In this document: one piece after another, positions 16,443 to 23,956 of the stretch
Numbering within the stretch: the stretch's first letter is position 1
Layout: each line of letters starts with the position of its first letter
Assembly (NCBI GenBank): GCA_023247445.1
Contig: JAHFGL010000024.1
Span: 1-36,440 of the forward strand
Origin: Candidatus Omnitrophota bacterium
GTDB lineage: Bacteria; Omnitrophota; Gorgyraeia; Zapsychrales; Zapsychraceae
DNA: 36,440 nt
Direction of reading: 5' to 3'
Program-made: the position numbers and the translations under genes
The notes under the pieces: generated by a model
The model's database searches: none
What the model was told of the DNA's origin: nothing
What the model saw: only the letters and a program-made list of their open reading frames with translations

Positions 16443-17036
16443 TTAAGTCAAATATAGAACTGGAAATAAAAATAACCAAACTAAATCAACAAAGTGCCAA
16501 TAGAGTCCAGAGATTTCGATACGATTGGTAAATTGTTCTGGATTTGTTTTCCACATCTTGCTCCCTGGCCCCAGATTGTAAGAATTGACAACGAGCCCTC
16601 CCAAAATATGCAAGGCATGAACACCTGTCAGCGTAAAATAAATGGCCATAAAAGTGCTGTGGCTTGGATAAAGATGGTGATGAAATTTTGCCGAATATTC
16701 AGAGAGTTTTATTCCTAAGAAAACAAGTGTTAATAGAATTGTTGCCCCTTGAAAAAGACGAAACGTATCAAACTTTTTTTGCTTTAAGGAAACCCAGGCC
16801 ATGATCATGGTGATGCTTGAGGAAATAAGAATAAGTGTATTTAAGGCGCCCAAGTGAACATGAAGGATGGATGATCCTAGCGGCCAATCAACGGATCCGA
16901 TGCGTAAAATAATGTACGTCGAGAATAATGCCCCAAAGAGCATAACTTCAGAGGATAAAAACAACCAGATGCCTAATTTGGCATTATATAATCCAGAATC
17001 TTCGCGTGCTTTTATTGTATAAGGAATTTCATCCAT
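16443..17036 (-). CDS. coxC: Cytochrome c oxidase subunit III
   Basis: The 197-residue protein is the short, five-helix bacterial type of subunit III, which stabilises the proton-uptake side of subunit I. It contains the typical LGIWLFLSSEVMLFGALFSTYI start, the GVHALHILGG helix and ISGLYWHFVDLVWLFLFPVLYL at the end. The conserved glutamate of SSEVMLF is near residue 30. Its ATG overlaps the coxA stop (TAATG), so stoichiometric co-translation is expected. No cofactor is bound. Confidence 0.95.
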   Translation of the reverse strand: MDEIPYTIKAREDSGLYNAKLGIWLFLSSEVMLFGALFSTYIILRIGSVDWPLGSSILHVHLGALNTLILISSSITMIMAWVSLKQKKFDTFRLFQGATILLTLVFLGIKLSEYSAKFHHHLYPSHSTFMAIYFTLTGVHALHILGGLVVNSYNLGPGSKMWKTNPEQFTNRIEISGLYWHFVDLVWLFLFPVLYLT

Positions 17037-18766
17037 TATTTCACGACCTCCTGATCTTGGGGAACAAAGTCTTTACTTGCCCCAGGAACACTATATTCAT
17101 AAGGACCACGATAAACAATTGGTTCATGCGAAAAATTTCCATGGGGCGGTGGTGTTGGCGTGCTCCATTCCAATGTTGTGGCATCCCAAGGATTGTCTGA
17201 GGTGACTTTAGGCCCTTTAAAGATGCTCCAAAGAAGATTGATAATAAAAGGCAGTTGAAATATGGCCAAACCGATTGCAGAATAAAGAATCATTCCATGT
17301 AGATTTAAAACACCTTGAACATGCGCATATTGCATTCCCCCATCATATAGCCGTCGTGACATTCCCATCATTCCTTGCGTGAACATCGGGATAAAAATAC
17401 AGTTCATCAAAAACAGCGATGGCCAGAAATGCAGATGTCCCAATAATTCATTCATTCTTCTCCCCGTTACTTTCGGGAACCAAAAATAGATACCGGCAAA
17501 AATGGCAAAAATAGTTCCTGGCGCAACAATATAATGAAAATGGGCTATGACGTAATAAGTATCATGCAAATGAATATCTGGTGAGGATAAACCTAAAGGT
17601 AGCCCCGTTAAACCTCCGATACCAAACATCGGTAAGAATGCTAACGCAAATAACATTGGGGTGTTGATTCGAATGGATCCTCCCCACAATGAAATAAATA
17701 AACACGTTAAAATAATAACCGATGGAATGGAGATAATCATCGTTGTTGCTTGAAAGAAAGAACTGATGGCTGTTCCCATACCGGTTAAATACATATGATG
17801 GGCCCACACAACAAAGGATAAAAATCCTAACGCAATGGATGCCCAAACCATTGAATAATAACCCCATAATGGTTTTCGAATATTATTAGCTAAAATCTCC
17901 GCGATAATACCAATGGCAGGCAAAATTAAAACATAAACTTCTGGGTGAGCTAAAAACCAAAAAAGATGTTGCCATAACAAAACACTTCCTCCCCCACTAT
18001 AACCTTCGAGAGGTTGTCCGCTAATGACGAGTCCACTAGGCATAAAAAAGCTGGTGTGCGCCAATCGATCCATTAACTGCAAGATGCCAGCGGCCTCAAG
18101 CGGCGGAAAAGCTAAAAGTAAAAGAAAGTTTGTCACAAGCTGTGCCCAGACAAAAAATGGCAAACGCATAAAGGTAAGCCCTTTGGCTCTTAACTGAAAA
18201 ATCGTGGTGATAATATTGATTGATCCAAGTAAGGATGACGTAATCAAAAAAACCATCCCCAGCAGCCAAAATGTTTGTCCTTGTCCAATTGAAAGAACGG
18301 ATAATGGCGCATACGATGTCCATCCAGATTTTGCTGCTCCATCAGGAATAAAAAAGCTTGCAAACATGACGACCCCACCAACGAAATAAGCCCAATAACT
18401 GGCCATGTTAAGTTTTGGAAAGGCCATGTCGGGTGCACCAATTTGTAGAGGAACAACATAATTACCGAAAGCTCCGACAACCAAAGGAACAATCGCTAAA
18501 AAGACCATGATTGTCCCGTGCATCGCCCCTAATTCGTTATAGGCATCGGGAGTCATTGGAGAGAAAGATTCTCCCAGAAATTTTCCGATAAATGGAATCG
18601 CTGTCTCAGGATTGGCGAGCTCCCAACGCATCAGAAGCATTAATGAGAATCCAAATAACAAAAAGCAAAGTGCGGTAAGTCCATATTGCAGTCCGATCAT
18701 TTTGTGATCGGTTGAAAAGATATATTTACGCCAGAAAGGTAAATCGTGAGAATGGCTTTCGCTCAT
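17036..18766 (-). CDS. coxA: Cytochrome c oxidase subunit I, A-type, lacking the K-channel lysine
   Basis: Subunit I reduces oxygen at a haem a3-CuB site and pumps protons. The 576 residues contain twelve helices. Predicted ligands are H83 and H411 (haem a), H409 (haem a3), and H274, H323 and H324 (CuB), with the cross-linked tyrosine Y278 in HPEVY. D-channel residues are present: D113 in APDMAFPKLN, N102, N120, and E276. The K-channel lysine, normally in a PTGxK segment, aligns with I352 in IPSVIILTCLFISLWGG. The enzyme is therefore A1-like by its D channel but unusual at the K channel. It follows the cupredoxin gene by 14 bases and overlaps coxC by one base. Confidence 0.97.
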   Translation of the reverse strand: MSESHSHDLPFWRKYIFSTDHKMIGLQYGLTALCFLLFGFSLMLLMRWELANPETAIPFIGKFLGESFSPMTPDAYNELGAMHGTIMVFLAIVPLVVGAFGNYVVPLQIGAPDMAFPKLNMASYWAYFVGGVVMFASFFIPDGAAKSGWTSYAPLSVLSIGQGQTFWLLGMVFLITSSLLGSINIITTIFQLRAKGLTFMRLPFFVWAQLVTNFLLLLAFPPLEAAGILQLMDRLAHTSFFMPSGLVISGQPLEGYSGGGSVLLWQHLFWFLAHPEVYVLILPAIGIIAEILANNIRKPLWGYYSMVWASIALGFLSFVVWAHHMYLTGMGTAISSFFQATTMIISIPSVIILTCLFISLWGGSIRINTPMLFALAFLPMFGIGGLTGLPLGLSSPDIHLHDTYYVIAHFHYIVAPGTIFAIFAGIYFWFPKVTGRRMNELLGHLHFWPSLFLMNCIFIPMFTQGMMGMSRRLYDGGMQYAHVQGVLNLHGMILYSAIGLAIFQLPFIINLLWSIFKGPKVTSDNPWDATTLEWSTPTPPPHGNFSHEPIVYRGPYEYSVPGASKDFVPQDQEVVK

Positions 18767-18780
18767 GCGGTAATCCTATT

Positions 18781-19494
18781 TTATTTTTTGCTACCAGGTT
18801 TCGAAAATGTGAAAGCAAGATCTTTCGTCTCACCCTCAGCCACGGTGACTGTTTGTTTTTGTGTACCTAATTTTTCATGCCAGGCTTCGATGTCGTAGGT
18901 TCCGGCCGGAAGATTATCAATTGTAAATTTTCCATCGGCCTTGGTGACATTAAAGAATGGATTCTCCGTTACGGTAACCCAAGCCTCCATCCAAGGATGG
19001 ACATCGCACTTCATCGCGAACATAAATTCGGCTTTATCATAGACCTTTGTTGTCTCCGTTTTAAATTTTGGCATGGCAAGATTAAATTCGGGATTAATTT
19101 TAGATAAGGAATGGACATTGTGAAGCGTTCCATCAGGATTAAGAATCTTTAAGGTTTGACCTTGCATGATAGCAATGACGTGAGGATCATACATACATCC
19201 GACTTGGCTAAGCACCGCCGCCTGCGTTGGAACTGGATAATCTTTTTTAGCAAGGCCACTTGCAACGCGAACAAATACATTGCCCATGGTGTTCCCTTCC
19301 CCTAAAACTAATTTTTGTGGATAAACAGCCTCTTTGTGATGGCTTAAACAAATAAGATCAGCATCCATTTTGATTTCTTTAAACTTTGGCACTTCTCCAT
19401 CAAATTTGGCGGTTCCGGTAATGGTGGCGGCAAAAGCAGGAACTGACAAAACAATTGAAAAAATTAAAGTTAAAAAATAATTTTTGCTTCTCAT
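18781..19494 (-). CDS. Exported cupredoxin-like protein with carboxypeptidase-regulatory-like C-terminus
   Basis: The 237-residue protein has a signal peptide cleaved near AFA (22) and a beta-rich body. Possible type-1 copper ligands are H125 or H128 (GTLHNVHSL), C163, H166 and M169 (CDVHPWM), in cupredoxin order H...C-xx-H-xx-M. The last 65 residues (GKFTIDNLPAGTYDIEAWHEK) match a carboxypeptidase regulatory-like beta sandwich. Extra cysteines at C49 and C100 could form a disulfide. It is the first gene of the cox operon, 14 bases before coxA, with an AAGGAAGG ribosome-binding site. A role as electron carrier to CuA or in copper handling is inferred. Copper binding is not proven by sequence. 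Confidence 0.7.
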   Translation of the reverse strand: MRSKNYFLTLIFSIVLSVPAFAATITGTAKFDGEVPKFKEIKMDADLICLSHHKEAVYPQKLVLGEGNTMGNVFVRVASGLAKKDYPVPTQAAVLSQVGCMYDPHVIAIMQGQTLKILNPDGTLHNVHSLSKINPEFNLAMPKFKTETTKVYDKAEFMFAMKCDVHPWMEAWVTVTENPFFNVTKADGKFTIDNLPAGTYDIEAWHEKLGTQKQTVTVAEGETKDLAFTFSKPGSKK

Positions 19495-19531
19495 ATAGCC
19501 CTTCCTTTTTATCTAAAATAGGTTTGTGAGT

Positions 19532-19560
19532 AAACTACTATAGAGAAAATTGTTTGTCAA
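19532..19560 (-). promoter_or_regulatory. Predicted promoter of the cox operon
   Basis: On the reverse strand a perfect TTGACA (19560-19555) is followed by a 17-base spacer and TAGTTT (19537-19532). The start codon at 19494 lies about 37 bases beyond, with a strong AAGGAAGG. The -10 box is weak, which leaves room for activator control. No other good promoter is seen before ctaA. Confidence 0.6.
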
Positions 19561-19590
19561 GAAGGGTTTAGGATATTTTGCATCTTAAAA

Positions 19591-19641
19591 TCAAAAAGGA
19601 CCATCACTTTCAATTTTTCTAAAAATGATAGTCCTTTTTGA
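19591..19641. terminator. Bidirectional intrinsic terminator
   Basis: TCAAAAAGGACCATCA (19591-19606) pairs with TGATAGTCCTTTTTGA (19626-19641) at 15 of 16 positions, with A/T runs at the base of the stem on both sides. It lies 36 bases past the stop of the VWA gene and ends that transcript. It also isolates the cox promoter, which starts about 30 bases further on. Confidence 0.82.
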
Positions 19642-19676
19642 TCATCAATATTGCTAATTTTTTATTTTAACCGCTC

Positions 19677-22007
19677 CTATTTCCCTTTAAAATTAATTCC
19701 TGACGAAGAATTATCGAAATAAGGTTCTTCATTTTGTTCATATGGAACATAGGGTTGTGTATAGCGATGATCAAGCGCTCGGGCGCGCTCAACCAGACCA
19801 ATAAATTCCTGTCGATAACCAAATTTATCAACGCCTTGCGTTTGCATCGCCGTTTGTAAAACATGTTCATAATTGGCGGCGGCCTTCCAAGGTGAATTAC
19901 GAAGTAAAAGTCCAAATTCAGCCACACTAGCGGCAAATTTAAAATCAGTATCAGGCGTATTTGTTAAATCGGTTGCCCGAAAAACTTTTTTAACAAGCCG
20001 GCTGATATTGCCTGTGGGTTCTTTGAATCGCAATTTTACCGTCATGACATCGCTACTCTTAAACATTGAAACAGAATTTTGTTGGTAAACTAATGGATCA
20101 ACGCCTGGCTCTGGATAGCTGGTATCGTTCGTTGGAATGATTTCATAAAGCGCGGTAACGGTATGCCCCGCCCCTAACTCTCCGGCATCTTTTTTGTCAT
20201 CATTAAAATCCTGTTTGGCTAGCATACGATTTTCGTAGCCGATTAATTTATAGGCTTTGACTTGTGCTGGATTAAACTCCACTTGAATTTTGACATCCTT
20301 GGCAATAGTAAATAACGTTGAGCCTAATTCATGCACGAGGACTTTGCGGGCCTCAGCATCATTGTCGATGTAAAAATAATTACCATTTCCCTTATCCGCT
20401 AACTGTTCCATTTTGGAATCTTTAAGGTTGCCTGTTCCAAATCCAAGAACGGTTAAGAAGATATTATCTTTTCTCTTCTCTTCAATCATTTGGCCTAATT
20501 CAAAATCGCTGTTGACCCCGACATTAAAATCACCGTCGGTGGCAAGGATTACGCGATTGTTTCCATTTCGAATGAAATTTTGTTTGGCCACTTGATAGGC
20601 TAACTGAATGCCAGCCCCACCGGCCGTTGAGCCACCAGCTTGAAGAGAATCAATCGCTTGCATAATTCGATATTTTTGTGTTCCAGGCGTTGACTCCAAA
20701 ACTAATCCAGCTGCCCCAGCGTATACAACGATTGCAACACGTTCATTATCGTTTAGCTGATTGACCAGCATTCGCAATCCCTCTTTTAATAAAGGAAGTT
20801 TATCTGGCTGATTCATCGATCCAGAGACGTCAATTAAAAAGACAAGATTGCTGGGTGGAATTTGGTTTTGATCAAGTTTTTTTCCTTGAATTCCAATTTG
20901 AACCAAACTGTGACTGGGATTCCATGGACATGCGGAACCTTTTAAAGTAATTGAAAAGCGATCATTCCAACTTGGGTCAGGATAATCATAGCTAAAATAA
21001 TTGATCATCTCTTCAACGCGCACCGCATCTTCCGGTGGCATTTGATTATTGCTTAAAAATCGTCGGATATTGCTATACGATGCATTATCGACATCAATTG
21101 AAAAAGTCGACAACGGATTTAATTTCGCCTCTAAGAATTGATTTTCATAGATGTGCTTATATTCTTCCGTGTTAAATTCAGCGGGCCTTCCATTATATAG
21201 GGCTTCACCTCCACTGATATATCGCTGTTGTAGTTGTTGGTCTTTTTTAGCAAGATAATCTACTCTCGAATAATCGGTTGATTGATAATACGGTTGATTT
21301 TGTAAACCTTCAGAGGCGCGAGCTGCTTGAAAAGCAATTTCAGGAGCAGGCGATGACACAGCTTTTGCAGAAACAAATCCTCTTCCCATTATTTTAGCGG
21401 ATTGTGCGCCAAACTCTCCCTTAGCTAATTGCTCTGGAGCAGAATATCCGGCTATAGAAGAAATATTCTCTTTGAGCTTTTTTCCGTCAGTACCAGATAA
21501 GGTGGATAGATAATATGGTTCATATTGCAAACTGGATTTTGATTGTTGGGCCTGTCCTTGCGCCTGATAAACCGCCGCATCACGAACTCTGGATTGTAGA
21601 GCACCTTGTGGTGTTATTGAGTAAATCCTATCACCAATATCATCAGCAGCTGCTTTTAATCTACCTTGCATTCCTCTGTTTATATAGACCTGAACTGAAA
21701 CAAGTCCGCCAATAATGACAAAGGCAGCGACGGTCCCTGCCAATCGGTTAAAATTCTTATTTTTCATTTTATATGTCTCCTTTTTCACTTCAGGAAGAGA
21801 CGTATAGAGCTTTTGTTGTAAATCCGCGGATAACGATTCATCGGGCCATTTTTTAAGGGCGGCGGAAAGTTTATGAAGTTCTATATAGTAAGCCTGGCAG
21901 GCGGCACATTCTTTTAAATGGGCCACAACCACAGCTTTCTCATCTGAAGTAATTTCTCCATCAAAATAACTGGAGATTAATTGTTTTATTTCGTCATGAT
22001 TATTCAT
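19677..22007 (-). CDS. Anti-sigma zinc-finger / von Willebrand A fusion protein (YfbK-like)
   Basis: The 776-residue protein begins with a zinc-binding anti-sigma domain of zf-HC2 type (H30, C34, C37 in HLKECAACQ). A single membrane helix (about 88-109) is followed by a 190-residue glutamine/serine-rich low-complexity linker. Next comes a YfbK-type N-flank (STFSIDVDNASYSNIRRFL, about 300) and a von Willebrand A domain with intact metal site DVSGS (D393). The C-terminal YEIIPTN and EFGLLLR segments match the DUF3520-like part of YfbK proteins. The topology suggests a sigma-binding N-terminus inside and a VWA sensor or scaffold outside. It overlaps the ECF sigma gene by eight bases, so it probably holds that sigma factor. 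The signal it responds to is unknown. Confidence 0.87.
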   Translation of the reverse strand: MNNHDEIKQLISSYFDGEITSDEKAVVVAHLKECAACQAYYIELHKLSAALKKWPDESLSADLQQKLYTSLPEVKKETYKMKNKNFNRLAGTVAAFVIIGGLVSVQVYINRGMQGRLKAAADDIGDRIYSITPQGALQSRVRDAAVYQAQGQAQQSKSSLQYEPYYLSTLSGTDGKKLKENISSIAGYSAPEQLAKGEFGAQSAKIMGRGFVSAKAVSSPAPEIAFQAARASEGLQNQPYYQSTDYSRVDYLAKKDQQLQQRYISGGEALYNGRPAEFNTEEYKHIYENQFLEAKLNPLSTFSIDVDNASYSNIRRFLSNNQMPPEDAVRVEEMINYFSYDYPDPSWNDRFSITLKGSACPWNPSHSLVQIGIQGKKLDQNQIPPSNLVFLIDVSGSMNQPDKLPLLKEGLRMLVNQLNDNERVAIVVYAGAAGLVLESTPGTQKYRIMQAIDSLQAGGSTAGGAGIQLAYQVAKQNFIRNGNNRVILATDGDFNVGVNSDFELGQMIEEKRKDNIFLTVLGFGTGNLKDSKMEQLADKGNGNYFYIDNDAEARKVLVHELGSTLFTIAKDVKIQVEFNPAQVKAYKLIGYENRMLAKQDFNDDKKDAGELGAGHTVTALYEIIPTNDTSYPEPGVDPLVYQQNSVSMFKSSDVMTVKLRFKEPTGNISRLVKKVFRATDLTNTPDTDFKFAASVAEFGLLLRNSPWKAAANYEHVLQTAMQTQGVDKFGYRQEFIGLVERARALDHRYTQPYVPYEQNEEPYFDNSSSGINFKGK

Positions 22008-22584
22008 TTTGTCCCTCCGTTACGAAGGATGATAAGTCCTCCCTTAACTGTTCGCGCGCGCGAAAGATCAGAATTTTTGTCTTCTCTAGAGTACAGTTAA
22101 GGATTTGTGCAATTTGTTCATAACTTTGATTGTGATATTCCCGAAGAACAATCGCTTCTTTTTGTTCTAAAGGAAGTTTTTGAATTGAATCACGAACACG
22201 TTTGGCCATCTCTTTTTTTGCCAGGCTCTCCCGGGAAAGATCACTGGAATCTTCGATGTCCCACGCCTCAAAGCCTCCTTCACTATTTTTAGAAGGAAAC
22301 CATGTGGCAACAAAACCTTTTCGTTTTCTGATTCGATCGATACAACTGTTACGGGCAATGGTAAAAAGCCAAGTGGAAAATTTTGCTTTCGGTTGGAAGA
22401 CATATTTTTTAGAAAATAGCGCCAAGAAGACTTCACTGGTAACATCCTCAGCATCCGCCCTATTGCCCAATAGGCGCAGGCTGAAATTAAGGATAGAATG
22501 TTTGTAGCGTTCAAAAATCATCGTGATCGCCTCATCATTTCCGGACTGGTAGTCCGCCATTATGTCTTCGTCGCGTTGTTCCAT
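22000..22584 (-). CDS. ECF-type RNA polymerase sigma factor
   Basis: The 194-residue protein has the two-domain ECF layout. Region 2 (about 26-95) contains RLLGNRADAEDVTSEVFLALF and FSTWLFTIARNSCIDRIRKRKG. Region 4 (about 135-185) contains LPLEQKEAIVLREYHNQSYEQIAQIL and a helix-turn-helix ending in FRAREQLRE. The cognate anti-sigma is fused to the downstream VWA protein, whose ATG lies within the end of this gene. A TGTAAC-N16-CGTTTA match upstream suggests autoregulation. Target genes outside this operon cannot be inferred from the window. Confidence 0.93.
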   Translation of the reverse strand: MEQRDEDIMADYQSGNDEAITMIFERYKHSILNFSLRLLGNRADAEDVTSEVFLALFSKKYVFQPKAKFSTWLFTIARNSCIDRIRKRKGFVATWFPSKNSEGGFEAWDIEDSSDLSRESLAKKEMAKRVRDSIQKLPLEQKEAIVLREYHNQSYEQIAQILNCTLEKTKILIFRAREQLREDLSSFVTEGQNE

Positions 22585-22601
22585 AAGATTTTTTTAAATC
22601 C

Positions 22602-22641
22602 TTCGACCTATGCTCCGGAGCAACCCTAAAGCCCTGTCGAA
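22602..22641. repeat. Hairpin in the leader of the ECF sigma gene
   Basis: TTCGAC (22602-22607) and GTCGAA (22636-22641) enclose a second perfect stem, GCTCC/GGAGC. The structure would form in the predicted 5' UTR, 18 bases before the sigma start codon. It may tune translation or be a small dispersed palindrome. Confidence 0.45.
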
Positions 22642-22660
22642 TGTTTGGCTTCCACTCATT

Positions 22661-22688
22661 TAAACGAATGAACTCGGGAAAAGTTACA
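22661..22688 (-). promoter_or_regulatory. Candidate ECF-type autoregulatory promoter
   Basis: The reverse strand has TGTAAC (22688-22683), a 16-base spacer and CGTTTA (22666-22661). AAC followed by N16 and CGT is the common ECF promoter form, as in SigW-type TGAAAC-N16-CGTA. No sigma-70-like box is seen in this gap, supporting self-regulation of the sigma/anti-sigma pair. Confidence 0.55.
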
Positions 22689-22692
22689 AGAT

Positions 22693-23109
22693 TTATTTAC
22701 GATACTTATCGTATTTAAGCCCAATATGATGCATAAAGGGCTTTAAATTTTTTGGAATTGGAAGATGTCTAAACTCACTGCCGCATTTATAGCAATTAGC
22801 AATCGTAGGCACTCGTTTGTGCAGGAGCCAATCGATTAGGGCAAAGACAGGTAAGCTCAAGCCATATGTCCAGGGAACAAGAATAATTCCAATGGCCATA
22901 ATGGAACAACCAATAAATTGATTAAAATCTTTTGACGTATAAAATTGGCGGGCTTGGCAGGCTGGGCAGAAATCAAAAACTTTATCAAGCGTTGTGATTG
23001 TGCCCCAGGGATGAGCACATTGTGGGCAAACAATCGGGGTCGCGTCTTTTATGTCCACGATATGATATTGTTTACACTTATCACAATGCCGGGCAATGGT
23101 TGGGGTCAC
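22693..23109 (-). CDS. Membrane protein with four zinc-ribbon CxxC knuckles
   Basis: The 138-residue protein has CxxC pairs at C9/C12, C28/C31, C48/C51 and C106/C109. They could form two zinc ribbons, with the last pair on the far side of a hydrophobic region of one or two helices (about 65-98). The final 20 residues are basic and aromatic. I do not recognise the family. Its ATG overlaps the stop of the upstream multi-pass protein by four bases, so the two are coupled and are likely the tail of the bc-complex operon. A role in assembly is possible but not shown. No haem motif is present. Confidence 0.65.
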   Translation of the reverse strand: MTPTIARHCDKCKQYHIVDIKDATPIVCPQCAHPWGTITTLDKVFDFCPACQARQFYTSKDFNQFIGCSIMAIGIILVPWTYGLSLPVFALIDWLLHKRVPTIANCYKCGSEFRHLPIPKNLKPFMHHIGLKYDKYRK

Positions 23110-23879
23110 AACGCGATACCAAATTTAATTAAATAATATTTATAGGTGAGATCGCCTAAAATAACGCCACACAAAATGACATATAAAATACCGGTCGTTG
23201 CTTGTGTATTTTTAAGTTTTAATGTTTCAGTAGCAAAGTATAACGACACCAGTGGAAACATCGTCCCAAAGAATATGGCGATGAGTAAAAAGAATCCATC
23301 GGTTTTCATCATGAACTGCCAGATATAAAGAGAATCGCCGGAATATAAAATATGCCCTGTTAGAAGCACATATGCATCCCAAATAAAGCGCAACAGAACA
23401 AGCAGCCAAAATGTATAGGTGGCGCGAGCAAGATGTGACATGGGAAGTCCATGGACATTCAAATACCAATGACCTAAATTCATGGCAAATAGCGATGAAC
23501 AAAATATGAGCCCCGCTAAAATGGAAATTATTGTCAGCGTAAGTCCTGGGCCAATCAAGGCTTCTTGAACTTTGGCAAAGGTGATGATTCCAAGAGCGCA
23601 AGGAACGGTCATCAACAGCGGTTTTGGATATTCTTTTTTCCATGAATAACTAGAGACGGATAGAAAAGACAATTTCCAAAGAACCGCTAAGATTTTTATG
23701 GGTGACGGAATATCAAGAAGGAGTAGAAAAACAAGCGTGATCCCTCCCACGATATTGGGAAGGCCGATGTGGAACTTGTGAAAATTATTTTTAAGTGGGT
23801 CTTTATAGCTGATCCAGAAGCATAATGGGTAGATGACGGAAAAGATTAGGCTCGTTAGGATGGAAATTTTAAAAAGCAT
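23106..23879 (-). CDS. Multi-pass membrane protein with conserved-looking histidines, unknown function
   Basis: The ORF track begins 17 codons earlier, but that stretch is encoded by a tandem/palindromic repeat. The ATG at 23879 (MLFKISILTSL) has an AGGAA eight bases upstream and gives 257 residues. About seven or eight membrane helices are predicted. Histidines cluster near helix 4/5: FAMNLGHWYLNVHGLPMSHL (about 132-150), plus H34, H37 and H176, which might bind haem or metal. No family was recognised with confidence. It follows the octahaem cytochrome gene by about 77 bases and is coupled to the zinc-ribbon protein, which suggests a part in cytochrome maturation or in the bc complex itself. 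Confidence 0.62.
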   Translation of the reverse strand: MLFKISILTSLIFSVIYPLCFWISYKDPLKNNFHKFHIGLPNIVGGITLVFLLLLDIPSPIKILAVLWKLSFLSVSSYSWKKEYPKPLLMTVPCALGIITFAKVQEALIGPGLTLTIISILAGLIFCSSLFAMNLGHWYLNVHGLPMSHLARATYTFWLLVLLRFIWDAYVLLTGHILYSGDSLYIWQFMMKTDGFFLLIAIFFGTMFPLVSLYFATETLKLKNTQATTGILYVILCGVILGDLTYKYYLIKFGIAL

Positions 23880-23892
23880 GTGGTGTGTTCCT

Positions 23893-23938
23893 CGTGAAGC
23901 GTGAAGCGTGAAGCGTATCATACGTTTCACGCTTCACG
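23893..23938. repeat. Tandem/palindromic repeat GTGAAGC
   Basis: Three tandem GTGAAGC units (23894-23914) are followed by an inverse arm TTTCACGCTTCACG (23925-23938), forming a hairpin around ATCATACG. It lies between the octahaem cytochrome stop (23957) and the next gene's Shine-Dalgarno. It could reduce read-through or protect the upstream message, but no U-tract follows. Confidence 0.72.
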
Positions 23939-23956
23939 AACAACGATTCACGTATA

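Noticed and set aside
16150-16479. 109-aa minus-strand ORF overlapping coxD and coxC
   Set aside because: It is an out-of-frame shadow of two well-identified oxidase subunits.
17562-18492. ORFs of 61-101 residues overlapping coxA in other frames
   Set aside because: They are shadows of a strongly conserved gene; composition reflects the coxA reading frame.
19667-19936. 89-aa minus-strand ORF at the end of the VWA gene
   Set aside because: It overlaps the VWA coding end in another frame and has no recognisable features.
23880-23930. 17-codon N-terminal extension of the multi-pass membrane protein
   Set aside because: The extension (TLHASRGT...) is translated from the GTGAAGC repeat; the ATG at 23879 has its own AGGAA site and a typical membrane start.
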